The position numbers and the translations under genes are program-made. From the NCBI GenBank assembly GCA_004194705.1, contig SADC01001184.1, positions 682,001-746,000 of the forward strand: a stretch of 64,000 nucleotides of DNA, given 5' to 3'. Every line of letters starts with the position of its first letter. The stretch's first letter is position 1. Shown here piece by piece: positions 1-12,800 of the stretch. The notes below the pieces were generated by a model. The model had not been told where the DNA came from, did no database searches, and saw only the letters and a list, made by a program, of their open reading frames with translations. Source of the stretch: Ditylenchus dipsaci. Taxonomy: Eukaryota; Nematoda; Chromadorea; Rhabditida; Anguinidae.

Positions 1-208
1 AAGCCCGTTGCTTGACATTGATAGATCGGACGAGTTGGCACCATAACTATCTTATATCAGTTCAATTTTTCTGGACCTAAGAGATAAAATGTTAATATTA
101 AATGAAAATTAAAAATAATTCAAACAAACATTTTTGGAGTAAAAAAGTGTCATCCGCCAATTCAAATTTCGGAAATGCAGCTGCCTTCAAAAACCATGGT
201 TCTTTAAG
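1..208. repeat. Copy of the TTAA-element terminus
   Basis: About 100-208 matches the terminal part of the 57229-59515 foldback element and another copy at 22290-22377. Shared features in order are a run like ATAATTCAAA, TTTTGGAGTAAAA, AGTGTC, and an end reading ATGGT(T/C)CT directly followed by TTAA (here 204-207). The first ~34 codons of the open frame that starts at 102 therefore lie in transposon-derived DNA. Bases 1-100 show nothing else recognisable. Confidence 0.6.
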
Positions 209-2743
209 TGCCCCAACTGAGGTTCTTCTGGATGAAAAAGAGGCAGTGTTGGTAGACCAAACAGCAGTTCTGCAGGATAAAAACAGTTTACCTTTTATGG
301 CCACACCTAGTCCCCATCTCGAGAGAACTGTGGCATCTGTAAAAGAGTGGAGCCGGCGAACCACCATTGCTCCAACTACCACTGTCCATGGCTTGAGAGA
401 CCACGAGGCAACTATTCTTCCACCACCTATAGACTTTGACTCTGGAGTTCATGATTGGAAGTCATTCACCATTTCTTCTGAGATCAGACGAAAGCCTACC
501 TCTATTGCCTTGCCTATTGTGGACGATAGTGCAGAGGGCAGTCAGTCTACAGGCAATATTTTAGGAAAACAGATCCACATCACCATGCCTGCGGCCAGCA
601 CCACTACCACCTCATCCACGCCTAAAAAGAAGACGAATGTGATAGACACAATATTGGCTAGAAAGCAACTGCAGAGGATTATGGTTCCACTAGGTAGTGG
701 AATGGTTGGAGGGCGAGTGGTGGGATACAGGAACAAGGTGCTACACGCTCGAAGACAATTGACCAGGCTAGTAGATGCCAGTACCGAAATGAGAAGCAGC
801 CAAAAGAGAAGCCTACTTGGCCACCTACATTTAAAGTAATATAATTATGCAATGCTATATAAAGATTTAATTTATTGTTTCAGATGTTCAAGAAAAACAG
901 AAGTGCGACAGAAAAGCGGCCTGTTGCACAGTCCGAAAACTCATTTCAGAGGTATATTAACTGCTTTCAAGTTTAGAAATAATAAACAGTTTTAACTAGA
1001 ACTTTAGGTAAATTAATCGATCTTTTTTAAAATTTATTGTTAATTTGGCCAATGACTGGCCAAATTTAGTAAATTCTCAAAAAACCAACTACCTAAAAAA
1101 CAAATTTTTAGTAGTCGGTTTATTATATAATATATATTCTGCGTAAGCTTGCAAAAGAATACCTACAAAAATTTTGATTTTTCGCATTAATTGAACAGCT
1201 TTTGTAAAAGCAGAAATCCATTTTTTCGACTTTGAAAACCACATAATTTTTAAAAAAACCTGCTATTGTATTTGGCTTAAATCTTATCAATAAAAGGGCG
1301 TACCCTACCGGGAAAACCCTTAAAATATTTAGAACAACATTGGGTGTAAGCCCATCGGCCGAGGAAGAGTTTTTGGTAACTATTTCTCCAAGAACAGAAA
1401 TAAGAAGAGCACCAACAAAATTGCCTCCACCCCTGCTGCGGTCATAGATCCGTTCACGTAAATTCACACACTGCCTAATGTATTTTTTCATGACCTTCGT
1501 CATTTTTTAGTGAAACTAGTGATCCAGATGATGAGATTTTGTTAGTTAAACATAACCTTATCCTGAACTTGGAGAAGTTTTTGGATGAGAGGAAAGACCT
1601 AGTCAAACGAAAACTTGAGCTCAGGCTAGAAAAGGACCGTCTGGAAGTGTTGCGGAAGTCGAAATCAGTAGAAAAATAAATAACTTTGAATAAAAAATTG
1701 CATTTATTGTTTAGGAGTCGGACCTAAGACATCAGTTAACTGGCTACTGTGAAATATACTCTACATGCATTGACCAGATGAAGTACGTGCAAAATAAGTG
1801 TCAACAGTTGCCTGACGGTAGTGTAAGTGGACGTCTGCTGCCTGGTCTGCCAAAACGTAGATTTGGGAACTGCAATGCTAAATTGCTGGGCTCTTCCAGG
1901 TTATTGTTTTGGTCAAAAAAAAAATTTGACTGTGAAACAAATGTTATTTGGATAAGTGACTGCTCAATTTTAGCCTTTAAACTAACTTTTTTGTGGCTTA
2001 ATTTAAAAAACCCAATATCATAAAAACATATTTTTGAAATGTGTGACGTCACAAAGTGAGCGTTAAACCAAACATTAAAATCTTAAAAGTAAAAGATGTA
2101 TTTGAAACGACAAAGTTATTTTACAGAGAATAGACATTGTGCATTTGGAGCTGGAAGAGAGTGTGGAAAACTGTTTGGTGGAGGAAATAGCTACTGGCAC
2201 TGCAAAAACCTCGGTAATAATGCATTCTGTCATGTACTCATTCTTATTTAATTACACTGGTAGGAATCATGTCCAGCCGAATGGCCTACATTACCTGCTT
2301 TTAACGATGATTCCAACAATTGTGTTCAAAAGTTAGTCTTATTCAAAACCACTGCAAAAAGTTAGGTCGTTGCTGCGAATCTTTAAACAGGTAATTATCA
2401 CTTGAAGGAAAAAATAGAAAAACCGATTATCAACACATTTGAAAATAAATTTAGTTGCCGACAGTCTGCAGACAACTCTGTTCTTGCCAGACGTTTGAAG
2501 TTAGAAGAAGAAAGGTTAAAAAAGAAATCAGCTGAATGTCAGATACAGTCCTACGACGAGTACAGGAGGCTCAGAGTTCTTCAACAGAGTAGTTTTAAAC
2601 ACTCAGTAGAAATAAGGAATATATGTATTTGTTTAGGAACAAATGAACAACAACTATCTAGTCTATCAGAACAACAATCCCCGTCAGAAAATGTCCAGAC
2701 AAATTTAGAAGACAGATCTGAGCAGAAAAGGCATTTAATCTAA
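102..2743 (+). CDS. Coiled-coil protein, unrecognised family
   Basis: Exons read as 102-835 (or starting at an AG acceptor at 208 if the transposon-derived part is not coding), 884-951, 1511-1667, 1715-1822, 2127-2259 (donor 2214 also possible) and 2391-2743. The first part is Ser/Thr/Lys-rich and low in structure (codons 30-245). The 1511-1667 exon is a strongly heptad-like Leu/Glu/Lys helix (LDERKDLVKRKLEL), and the last exon has another (RRLKLEEERLKKKSAE) followed by a Gln/Ser/Glu-rich tail. Phases agree from 884 onward, but 835 to 884 is off by one base, so either 884 is an alternative ATG start, the 884 exon is skipped (835 joins 1511 in frame), or a base is missing. AATAAA at 2846-2851 fits the 3' end. 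Spacing of the coiled coil recalls adaptor proteins, but I do not recognise the family; the 5' end may lie outside the window. Confidence 0.6.
952..1510. other. 559-base intron of the coiled-coil gene
   Basis: AT-rich, with no coding signature on the + strand. A minus-strand open frame at 1123-1503 looks random, with no splice context or recognisable domain. Confidence 0.4.
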
Positions 2744-2845
2744 AGACTGTCCTCAGGCTAAGAGCAACAGATGTTTTCCCTGTTGTCCTTTGACTGGGTG
2801 CATAGTTGTTATTATTTAAGTGTAAATAGTAGACAAAATACTAAT

Positions 2846-2851
2846 AATAAA
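2846..2851 (+). terminator. Polyadenylation signal of the coiled-coil gene
   Basis: AATAAA about 100 bases after the stop codon at 2741-2743. Confidence 0.5.
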
Positions 2852-2933
2852 TTTATTATATCATTTTTACCAGGGTTTTACAATCAGCCAGCTAACCAGG
2901 AAGCGGCTAAATCAGCCACTTAATTTAGCTATA

Positions 2934-4090
2934 CAGTCGAACCTCGCTATAGTGGCACCCCGCTATAGTGGCACCCTGGGACTGATTTGGTTGGTTTTGC
3001 CTTAAATAAGGCAAACTGACATCCCACTATAGTGGCACCTCGATATAGTGGCACTTCCATTATAGTGGCACTTTATTTAGTCCCGAGTTATAAATTACTC
3101 CCAATATAGTGGCACCTTCAAAGTCAAACAAGAAAACGTGTAAGACAAGTTTTTATGCATTCATTATTCACTTCTTCTTCAAAATTTATTCAGTCTCGTT
3201 TGTTCTTGTTTGATACTATCCTAAATTTCCGCGTATAACCCACGGGTTATACGCTGCATACGGGTTATCTATGGGTGCGGGTTATCTGGGGGGGGGGGGG
3301 TGAGGGTTATCTATGGAGTGCGAGCTACCTGTGGGTACAATTAATGTCGAAGCATCGGTTACAGCTATTAAAGGGGGTTTTTTTGACTACTTTCAATATA
3401 TCTCAATTTATTCAAACATCATATAAAACAAAACTATCAAAATACATCAAACGAAACCTTCTAACCAGGTTTTACTCTTCACAAATTGTTCTAGCATCCA
3501 CTTTTAATAAAGACAGATTTTTTTTTGCCTTATTTACGAAAATTCAAGATCATTCACCTTGAAACGGATAACTACTCAGTTTATTGAGATTCTGGTTAGT
3601 TAAAATAGCACTTTGGTCTTAAAAAACAGTGTCCAGAACACGACTTTAGATTAGCAACAATGATTTTGTTTTTACTTTCACCTAACTTCAACATTTTCGA
3701 TTCTGGAGGTGGATACCGACTCAGGGGAGGTACAAAGAGGCTACCCTACCCACTCTTAAGCTAAATTATCTTAAATAAACTAGTTTATGACTTTTATAAG
3801 GACAAATCAATAATACACTAGACACAAGGAAAAAAAATAAATGTCGCTAGGGTGGAGTCGAACCAGTGAGGGTTCGGGTTATCTATGGGGTGCGGAAAAT
3901 ACGTCGGAATTTAGGGTAGATTTAAAACTTGGTATTTGAGATTCAATTGACCTGTTTTAGTATTGAACCTCGATTTAGTGGCACTTGCAAGTTGTTTCGG
4001 TCCAGTACCCTTCGCTATAGTGGCACCCCAATATAGTGGCACCTCGCTATAATGGCACCCTGAGGCCGGTCCCAGGGTGGTTGAAATGAT
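2934..4090. repeat. Pogo/Tigger-like end with repeated TATAGTGGCACC motif
   Basis: Begins TA-CAGTCGAACCTCGCTATAG at 2932. The motif ATAGTGGCACC then recurs at least ten times in 2945-3120 and again at 3970-4060, always in the same orientation. No inverted partner end was found, so this is a solo or rearranged copy. Between the blocks are a run of 12 G (around 3288-3300) and GGGTTATCTATGGGTGCG repeats (3243-3320, 3865-3895). Confidence 0.5.
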
Positions 4091-4557
4091 TTTTTTTTTC
4101 GCTAACACCATTGTGTTTCCCAGAATGTCAGCATTTGTTTAAAAAAAGAGCGTCCGAAAATACGCGTTTTAACACGGGCATCTGGCTATTTTTATGAATG
4201 AAGTCATGGTATTTGGGACGAAGAATCATGCTTTTTTGATATTCGAGGTCACAATATAGATAAGAGACGGTGAAATCATTTGTCGGTACATTTATCATGT
4301 TCCCCAGAATGTCCGCTTTCGTTTAAAAAAAAGAGAGTCGAAAACACGAGTTTAAGAGGTGCATGTGCCCTCATGAAGTCTTGCCCTCATAAAGTCATAA
4401 AATTAGGATCAGGATAATCTTAGTTTAAATCTTTTCGTCTCGCGAGGAATTTAAAGTATACAGGCAAATTTGAATTTTAAGTAGTTTGTGAGCAAACTTA
4501 GCACGATTTTGTTGACAGAAATAAAGTATTGTTTGTTGAAAAAAGTGTTGCGAAAGG

Positions 4558-4711
4558 GAGTGGGTGGATATGGCAGGGGAACCAGTAGGCATGCCACAGA
4601 AGTCGGTAGGTATGCCAGTGAAGTGGGAAGGTATTCCAGGATAGTCGGTAAGTATGCCAGAAGAGTGGGAAGGTACTACAGGAGAGTGGCTAGCTATGCC
4701 AGGTGAGTGGG
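4558..4711 (+). repeat. 21-base minisatellite
   Basis: Six to seven units of about 21 bases of the form GGTAGGTATGCCAGTGAAGT. Because the period is a multiple of three, one frame stays open (4488-4706) and reads as a seven-residue repeat like GRYASEV. No splice or promoter context supports it as a gene. Confidence 0.7.
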
Positions 4712-4714
4712 TAG

Positions 4715-4995
4715 TGGGCCCAAATTACCAGGACAGGGCCCGAACCACGTGGATACCCCTCAACCACCAGGATGGTAACCGAACCACCAAGATGAGTCAC
4801 CACAATTACGTGGTTACCCCGAAACCACGAGTAAAGTACCCTAACCACCAGGATAGGGCCCGGACCACGTGGATACAGTCCAACAACCAGGACCCGGCTG
4901 AAACTGCCAGGATAGGGTGCGAACCACCAGGATAGAGCCCGAACCACCAGTAAAGTATCTGAACGACCAAGACAGAGCCTGAACTACCTGGAAGC
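4715..4995. repeat. 20-21-base minisatellite, second block
   Basis: About 13 diverged units around GAACCACCAGGATAGGGCCC. Several open frames on both strands here are by-products of the periodicity. Confidence 0.65.
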
Positions 4996-5195
4996 CCCTA
5001 TTCAGCAAAGTACGCGAGGGGAGGTGGGCGGTAAGTTTGCAGGTAGAAAGGTGTGCCCAGGAAGAGAATAGCCAATAGGGGAAGTGGTACCAGGAAATGT
5101 TTATCAATGGGTATATGTGATGAATAAGCACATACCCCCATCCAAATTTCAAAATACAATAGAGGCGCCGATAGGCGCCTGTGGTCCCTAGTGAC

Positions 5196-5335
5196 GATTA
5201 ATTGGCCAGTGACAGCTTGCAACATTTCGAATTGCGACAAAATCATCGGTATTATTCGGCAAATATTTGTCAAATAATGCGATTAATTTGTCGCAATTTG
5301 AAATATCTCAAGCTGTCGCTGGCCGGTTAATTATG
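5196..5335. repeat. Palindrome with ~50-base arms
   Basis: The left arm 5196-5244 (ATTGGCCAGTGACAGCTTG...GCGACAAAATC) is the reverse complement, with few mismatches, of 5281-5334 (GATTAATTTGTCGC...GCTGTCGCTGGCC). The loop is about 36 bases. Confidence 0.7.
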
Positions 5336-5374
5336 CCTAGTTAAAAAATGCCAATTTCTCGGAAATTTCATAAA

Positions 5375-5815
5375 ATAAATGGCTAAAATTCATTTGCGCT
5401 CTCAAAATGCTCATTTACGCTACCAAATTTTTTGGTTACGCCCTCAAATTTATATTGCCATCTTTCTTTGAGTTTTTGTCACAATTTTATCAACATTTTC
5501 ACACCAGCGTGTAGCCTTAAACTTTGGCTTTCTAATGAACTATCAAAACCTTCCTAAACAATATAAAAATGACAAAAAAATTAGAGGTTTAAAAAATCCG
5601 TCAACTAAACAAATTATCTTGAAACCTCTAAATCTCGTCATTTTTTATATCGTTCAGAAAGTTTGATAGCTCATTAGAAAGCCAAGATTCAGGGCTACAT
5701 GCTCATGTAAAAATGTTTTAAAAATTGTAACGAAAATTTAAAGAAAAGTGGTAATATAAAATTGAGGGCGTAAATGAGCATTTTGAAGGCGCAAATCACC
5801 TATAGCCAAAATAAA
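5375..5815. repeat. Foldback element with ~210-base arms
   Basis: Arm 5389-5592 pairs with 5620-5805. The ends read CATTTGCGCTCTCAAAATGC and its inverse around GCATTTTGAAGGCGCAAATC; the inner ends are TTAGAGGTTT / GAAACCTCTAA. No coding capacity. Confidence 0.7.
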
Positions 5816-7180
5816 TACAGCAAATCATGGCAAATTACAAAAATAACCAACAAACGACCAATTTATCGATCCAACATATAATTTTTCTTAGTTACTTCTT
5901 CTTTTCCTGTCTTCTAAGTTTAAGTCCATACTTACAAGCTCATAATTTTAGGCTCCTAAATCGTACTCGTAGTACGTGTACTTTTACGAGTGCCAAACAC
6001 CGTTCACGCAGTTGAAATGCCAAAGGAATGCTGAAAAATTATAGATTAGACGTAAAAATATTCTGTTTAATTTTTAATTCTTATAAATAAACTGCCTCAT
6101 CGCCAATTTTTCGTTAAGCTTTGATGAATTGTTATCACGGGATTTCAAACCCGGATGTTATGGAAAAGAAGTGATTAACACATTCGTCCAATCACTAAGT
6201 CACTGTAATGGAGTGTGGGCTTGTTGCCCAACAAGCATTTCTCAGTCCCGCCTTATCAATCATTCTGGTCATCTGTGTGCTGTCTTATTTGGTTGCGCAT
6301 AGAAAATAAAAAAGTAAATCAAAAATGACTAATATACATATTCCTCAAAATTTGTGTATATATAAAGATGAAACTTTATCAAGTATTCATAGCTAATATT
6401 TATTTTGCCAGCATTACTGCATTTTTGATCATTTTTTTATTGCGGTCAACTCTCCATCATGAGCTAAAATATTTGTCCGTTTTAACATTTTGACTAGTAT
6501 TGTTTATGAGACATCCTTAAAATTGTGTGTAATAAATTTTGTAAGACTTTGACATTTATCGAGGTTATTTATTGGAATGTACGAAGTAGTCCTAGGTCAC
6601 TTACGTTCTTTTGTTTAAAAATGAACATTTTGTACATTTTATTTTTTCTAGTCATAAGATTTTCTAGGTAATTAATAACTAATAGTTACGCAAAATTTAG
6701 CCCTGAAAGTTAGCTTTGGAGTGGCCACTCACCCATGCAACTTGAATTTAGGACTGATAAAAATACAGTACCGGATATTTTTTAAGTGTGTAACGAATCG
6801 CCACAACGTGTGCGCCTTAGGCCATAACAGCTCGTTTAAGGCTTTTGGTAAAAAATAACTGGAACATGTTTGACGTTCTCCAACGCTCATTTGTCAACAG
6901 GTACCTAAAAGTTGTGTGGATAAACCCTTCACTCTCCTGGGTATTCTTTAAACCTAAGTTTATGATTTCTAAATCTCACAAATCTGTCAGAGTAAATTTT
7001 CTCGCCGAAATATCTCTTTCAATTTTCGGTATGGGCGTAAAAAGCGCACTTTATACTTCTTCCCAATTTCCTAAAAGTCTAGTAAGCTAGAACTAGATGA
7101 TCGCTGCAACTTCTGTAGTTTCAATCCAAATTCCCACATTTATATACTAGTTATATAGTGAACCATGTTCAAGCACGTCA
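5816..7180. other. Stretch with no supported gene
   Basis: AT-rich. Open frames at 5827-6015 and 6845-7090 lack domains, good start contexts and splice partners. No repeat structure stood out. Confidence 0.4.
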
Positions 7181-7187
7181 GCTATTA

Positions 7188-7540
7188 CTACTTCTTTCTT
7201 GTTTCGCAATCCGATTGCGAGATGATGTTGATGATGACCAAACTTTCTATATCATCTTTTTGTTGTGATAAAAAGTGAAAGAGCTCGGTAACGTGCTGTT
7301 GGATAAGAAGAGAACAATAAGTTTGGTTGGTCATCATCCCCTGTGGTTCTTCTATCTCTGTATCAATTGTGCTGCACTGACCATCTTCTTCTTTCTGTAG
7401 CAGATGCTGCAAAACTTGTTTCTGGCTAGAAGATCCCGTCAATTAAAGCAGCCGTAATTACGATGCAAAGGCAGATCTTCTTCTTCTCTATCCCACCGAT
7501 CCAGACTCCGGATGCCTGCTGAGTAAAACTTGTTGTTGGT
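7188..7540 (-). CDS. Possible 3' part of an unrecognised membrane-protein gene
   Basis: On the minus strand an acceptor-like TTTTACTCAG (around 7520) is followed by a frame with a basic run then a hydrophobic stretch (EKKKICLCIVITAALI). One base later in frame, near 7443, an 84-codon Gln/Glu-rich frame runs to a stop at 7188 (SSSQKQVLQHLLQKEEDG). Joining the two needs a one-base change, like other breaks in this window. No upstream exon or poly(A) signal was identified. It could be a chance frame. Confidence 0.28.
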
Positions 7541-7882
7541 TATTCCCTTATTTTCCCTTTCCTTCAATAAATGGCCGAATGCGTTAAAGGAGAGAACGCC
7601 CAGAGGAATGGGTCAATAAGCTAGGCAGTGAATAAGCATTGTGAAAAATTACAAAAAATAATAATAAATCGGTATATATCTGTTGCAATAGCAGGGGCGT
7701 GACCAAGAAGACTGACCATACTTTGAGCTTCGATTATTGAGTTTCTGGATAAGAAGGAAGCAGTAGCTTGTGAGTCTACATTTTGCTTATTATTATTTTT
7801 TATTAGTTTTAATAATCGATTTTTATATGATTTGATGGATTTATAACCATCGAAGTGCTGCTATATAATCCTATGATGTACA

Positions 7883-8105
7883 CCGTATTTCCTCTAATAG
7901 AAGACCCTGGTCTTATATTTTTCAAAGACCCAAAAATGGGAAAATTTTAGCTCGATTTTGAGATTTTCGGGTGCTTAACTGAAATATGAAAAAAAGGTAG
8001 AGCTCGTGGCATTTAAGAAAATGTGAAAATTAAATGTGCTAAATATTAACTCTACCCGAGATACAGACCTTCAAAATTAAGGGGGGTCTTTTATTAGAGG
8101 AAATA
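7883..8105. mobile_element. MITE with CCGTATTTCCTCTAATAG ends
   Basis: Inverted ends CCGTATTTCCTCTAATAGA... and ...TTATTAGAGGAAATATG. Other copies lie at 23208-23458, 31136-31375 and 48698-49567, and one end at 63148. The copies share internal words such as GGTAGAGCTCGTGG and GAGATTTTCGGGTG. Confidence 0.65.
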
Positions 8106-8485
8106 TGCTATTCATACCAAACTTAAAGACCTTGCCTATTCTTTCACATGACAATTTTAAAATTTTGAATTCGATTGGAATTACAAATTTTGTTTTGTTT
8201 CAACATTGTTTTCTTGCATTTGAAATTTTCGTTTCGTGCGTAATTTAATACAAATCTTAGGTTTAGAAATGCGGAAATTGCAGAGCTATAAAAGTCGGTT
8301 ATATTGTCCGATCTGGCAATGTGAAGCAACTAGTAGATGGTCCGAAATTAAAAAAAATTGTTTTCAATACAGATCAAATTTTAAATGCACACAAGAAATA
8401 ATTTAAAATTCTATTGACAAAATCATTTTGACAAAAACATTCAAAATTGGAAATTACCATAGCTAGGAAGAGGTATAATGCTTTA

Positions 8486-8572
8486 TGGATTGTTCACGTT
8501 GTTAGAGTTCGGGTTTTTGGTTGCGTGAACACCTCTGATCCGAGCTCTAACTCTAACAACGTGAACAAGCCA
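8486..8572. mobile_element. PIF/Harbinger-like MITE, TTA target site
   Basis: 87 bases with ends TGGATTGTTCACGTTGTTAG and its inverse ending AACGTGAACAAGCCA, flanked on both sides by TTA (8483-8485, 8573-8575). Larger relatives are at 27799-28192 and 41624-42052. Confidence 0.65.
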
Positions 8573-8686
8573 TTAAATTTTTTACAAGTATTTTTTTTCA
8601 AAAAAATAGTTTCACGGTAACTTCTCATGCATTCACATACTTAAAGTTAAAAAAATAGTAAATCCAGAAGATATGCTTTTATTTCA

Positions 8687-9668
8687 CAGTTGAATCGGGT
8701 ATAACGGCACCCCTCGGGATCAGTGTTGTAAGTAGCACCAGTGCCGAATTTTTCGGGTCGGTGCCGTAACTCTTATCAGGGAACCTCTAGTAGTTTTTTT
8801 TCAAAGATTTCACTGAGAGATTCGTTTTGAATATTCTTGTAAAGTACCCCGAAGTTATATTATGAAGTGCTACTGATATGCACAGGTCCTTTGCAAAATT
8901 TCGGAGGATGGGCTACTCGAAGTTGCCGAAAACCGTGATACCGGGTATCATGGTTTTTGGCCCACTTTTGAATCTGTCTTATTTTTTGTAAATTTTTATT
9001 ATCCAACTTGCATCGGAAAATTTTTATGCATATTCTACTTATATTAACTAATACTTTAAAAAGCCCGTCACGGCTTTTCAAAATATAGATTGTGGCAAGG
9101 ATTAAAAAAATAAATCGGGATGCTCTACAAGAATCTTCAAAAAAATCTCGGCACTTACGCCGTTGCCCCCCCCCCCTCAATTTTAGAAAAGTGACCCCAA
9201 AACACGTTTTACGTTACTTATTCTACTACTTACTCTATAAGTCTATAGCAGGTTTCAAAGTTAAATTTTCAACTTTCCCAAAAACAATTTTACTTCACGT
9301 CTTTAAAAGTAGATGGCCTTTTAGGCTGTTTTGAACTAAATTTAGTGCTTTAGGCTTGATCAAGGGTAGGCCATATGTTAGGACGAACTCAAACATGTTC
9401 TAATACAAAAAAATAAGAAAAATATTCTTGAGTCCATCCTAAAATACGTTGGCCTACCGTTTTCTAAGCTTAAATAAAGTCTAGATGTGATAAATGACTC
9501 GAAACGACGTCGAAATACCCTAAAAAGACCACCTACCTTTAAAAACTTAAAGTCAAAATTTTTAAAAAAAGTCGAAACTTCAAATTTTAATTTATCTTTC
9601 GACCAACCAATTTTGTGTCCAAATAGGTGACTTTTTACTTGGGGTGGCGTTATAGCGGGACTCCACTG
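8687..9668. mobile_element. Pogo/Tigger-like non-autonomous element
   Basis: Ends CAGTTGAATCGGGTATAACGG and the inverse around CGTTATAGCGGGACTCCACTG; the right side is followed by TA. It carries a nested foldback at about 9341-9475 with ends like TTTAGGCTTGATCAAGGGTAGGCC. No transposase frame. Confidence 0.6.
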
Positions 9669-9797
9669 TATTAGTTTTTAATGGACTGGGCTGGAATGTC
9701 ATAGTGCTGTAGTATCCGGGTGTCGAATTATCGAGTTTTGAATGTCGTGATTATATAAAAAATATTTTTACTAGAGTGACGGTGTAAAACCCAATTT

Positions 9798-9810
9798 GTA
9801 TATATATACG
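9798..9810 (+). promoter_or_regulatory. TATA-like box of the double peroxidase
   Basis: GTATATATATACG lies about 40-50 bases before the ATG at 9849; GATTTCAGA just before the ATG could be an initiator or a 5'UTR splice acceptor. Confidence 0.4.
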
Positions 9811-9848
9811 AGCCTCGGTTTGATTTTAACTATTTAAGATTTCAGACA

Positions 9849-12800
9849 ATGGACAAAACATTTGTTTCTTGGAAATCAAAACATAAGTATTCAACAATTT
9901 TACTAGCTTTTCTATCTTTGGCATTGTTTGATATTGTTGGTTCTGTACATATTCCTTGCGGAAAAAGCTTCTTTCCTTGTCCAGCTGAATTTTCTAAAGA
10001 TTCAGGCAGGAATGGGTCTACAAGGCCAAGACTTCACGGGCTCCAGAATAGGTTTTTTTTAATTGAATGTGCTTCTAAATCGATTCGTATATATTTTTAA
10101 GCCTGGTTGAAGCAGGAAGCAGGCTGCTCATTTCTGAGCAAGCTTTTCGTATAGCTGCTTATGAAGCTGAACAAGAAGTTAGAGTGCTGTTCAGTGAGAG
10201 TGATGCCAAGCCTATTGATTTAAGTTAGTAGATTTTGGTCTATTTTTGTAGTAGTGTGGTTATTAACCGAGCTGCTTGAGGACACCCTGTGGCTGCATCT
10301 ATCACCCAATACAATCGCATCCATCCCTTAAATGAGAAGGCCAAAAAGTTAAGTGAGCCAGCTTATGTCTCCATTGCTTTGACTAGACGACTCAAAAAGT
10401 ATTTTTTGACTTATTTTATTTTAATCAACAATTAAACCACATTAATTTAGGATGGGGGTGGCCAATTTTGATTTTGAGTTTAATCAATTTGACAGGTTGT
10501 CAGCAACTCATCTTAAATAAATTTTCAACGTTTATTTAGTCGTGCACTCGACAACACAACTATTGGAGGTAAAAAGTGCCCCCATGAAACCATTTCTGTG
10601 TGTCCCCCCACACCATACAGGAGCTTATCGGGACATTGCAACAAGTAAGTACTATGATGAAAATATATAAGAAAAGTTTTAAATTATTCAAAATAAAAAA
10701 GTTATATTATCCTATTTTTCCTAATTGGTGAATCTGTTTATTCAGTGTTGAGCATCCACTGTGGGGAATGGCTTTGGAAGGTTTCCAGAGGCTTACTCAC
10801 AATGCCTATTTCGATGGTATAAAATATTAGTTGGCTTAGAAGTGCTTCTTAATTTTAACGAACTCAGGAATTTCGATGCCCAGGAGAACTAAAGGCGGTG
10901 CAGACTTGCCAAGTGTTCGCCAAATTTCATTGGAGCTTTTTTACAACCCTTTTGAAGAACATCAAACTGTGACTGAAATAGCTGCTTATTGGTAGCAGAA
11001 GCACCCTTTACTCAAATATCTATTCTTACATTTTTCACTCTAGGTTCTATTTTGTTTCGTCCGACATAGCCAATATTGCCCCAACCAATGCTTGATCAAA
11101 GGTTAGTCTTTTAAGTTATTTTTGGAAATTGCGTTAAATTAATTTTGCAGGAGAATCAGTTGCCCTGCCCTGTTGTTTGCGGGGTTTGCTCATGCAGACT
11201 GTGACCCAATTGATGTGATGTCCACAGATCCAGTATACAGTCAAGCTAGGGTTACTTGCAGTATGTCTTTTTGGTTGAAAAAAACGCAGCACCATTTGCT
11301 TATTCAGTTCCTCACGCTCGCACTCTCCCAGCTCCTCGGCCTAATTGTAAATTAGGTGCTCGGGAACAAGCCAATCAAGTGTCAAGCTTCCTGGATGGAA
11401 GTACCATCTATGGTTTGTTATAATTATGCTTATGTACTTTTTCTACACTAATATTGCTTTAGGAACTTCAACAGAAGATTTAAACCGACTTAGGGTAAAC
11501 GAATCGGCTAAATTGTCCACATCTTCTTATGCTGGACTGCTAGACTTGCTGCCATTGGACCCGAAAACAGGAGATTACTGCCAATCTCAGCATCACAAAA
11601 AGAAGTGCTTCCAGAGCGGTTCTTCAGATGTAAACTTGCTACCTGGGTTATCCGCCATACACACTCTCTGGTTTCGCCAACACAACCATGTGGTCGACAA
11701 ATTAAAGGTGATTTTGTGATTCTATTCAGTGATTTTTTTCCAAAGATATAAGTCTTTGAATTTTGCAGGAGATCAACAGACATTGGTCCAATGATAGATT
11801 GTTCGAAGAGGCACGCAAAGTGGTCATTGCACAGATTCAACACATAGTCTGTTGTTATTTGCCCTGTTTTGACCGATTATCTCTTTTATTTATTCGATCG
11901 TTTAGACTTACAGTGAATTCCTGCCTGTAATAATTGGGAATGACTATATGAGGTAAATTAGTAAATTTGCCTTGAATCTACTAGATTAAATCCTGTACAG
12001 GCGATTTGGACTGACTCTCAAAGAGTCTGGCTATGACAGCGGTTATGACATGTCGCTTGATGCCAGTACTGTAAGTGGATTTTTGTCTTTTATTTCAAAA
12101 ACTTCATCATTTTCTACAATCAAAAATTCGTACAAACAAATATTTCTACAAACAAATATCCGTAATACATTTTAGTTAAATGAATTTGCAAGTTTGGCTG
12201 TCCCTATAGCTTTTTCCTTGCTGGCTACTCCAACCCAAAGCTATGAAGAGCAATTTAACAACCCTGACCGAATCTATGAAAAATCAGGATTAGAAAACCT
12301 ACTGAAGTAAGTCATGAGAGTTCAAGTACCTGCTATAAGTTTATTTTAGAGACATGATAGCACGATTGGCGGAAAAGCCAGGAATTAAAATGGTAAACAT
12401 AACTTACCATTCATCACATTAGTTTTCAAATAACTTGTGAATGAAGGATGAACACTTTCGAGGAAAATTTCTGCTATCGAAAGTTTCAAATGTTGGACTG
12501 GATATTGTGTCAATAGCTCTGAAACAAGGGCGAGACCATGGACTCCCTGGTTACAACACTATTAGAAAACAATGTGGACTAGCGAAGGTATCGCATAATA
12601 AATTAAACACAATAAAAAAAATCTCATTCGTTTTCTAGGTTTTTTCTTTAACGAACTGGAGGAGGAGTTGGTGATTAAAGATTTGGCCGACAGGCTTGCA
12701 ACTATCTACGAAACAGTGGACGACGTAGTTCACACTTGTTTAGTCGAAAACATGTAATGAAAATTTATAGATAGACCTGTTGGTCGGTGTGCTGGCAGAG

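Noticed and set aside
11089..11094. In-frame TGA in peroxidase domain 1 as a selenocysteine codon
   Set aside because: Removing one base at 11090 restores the family frame (PTN then LDQR and HADCDPI), and peroxidases of this family do not use selenocysteine.
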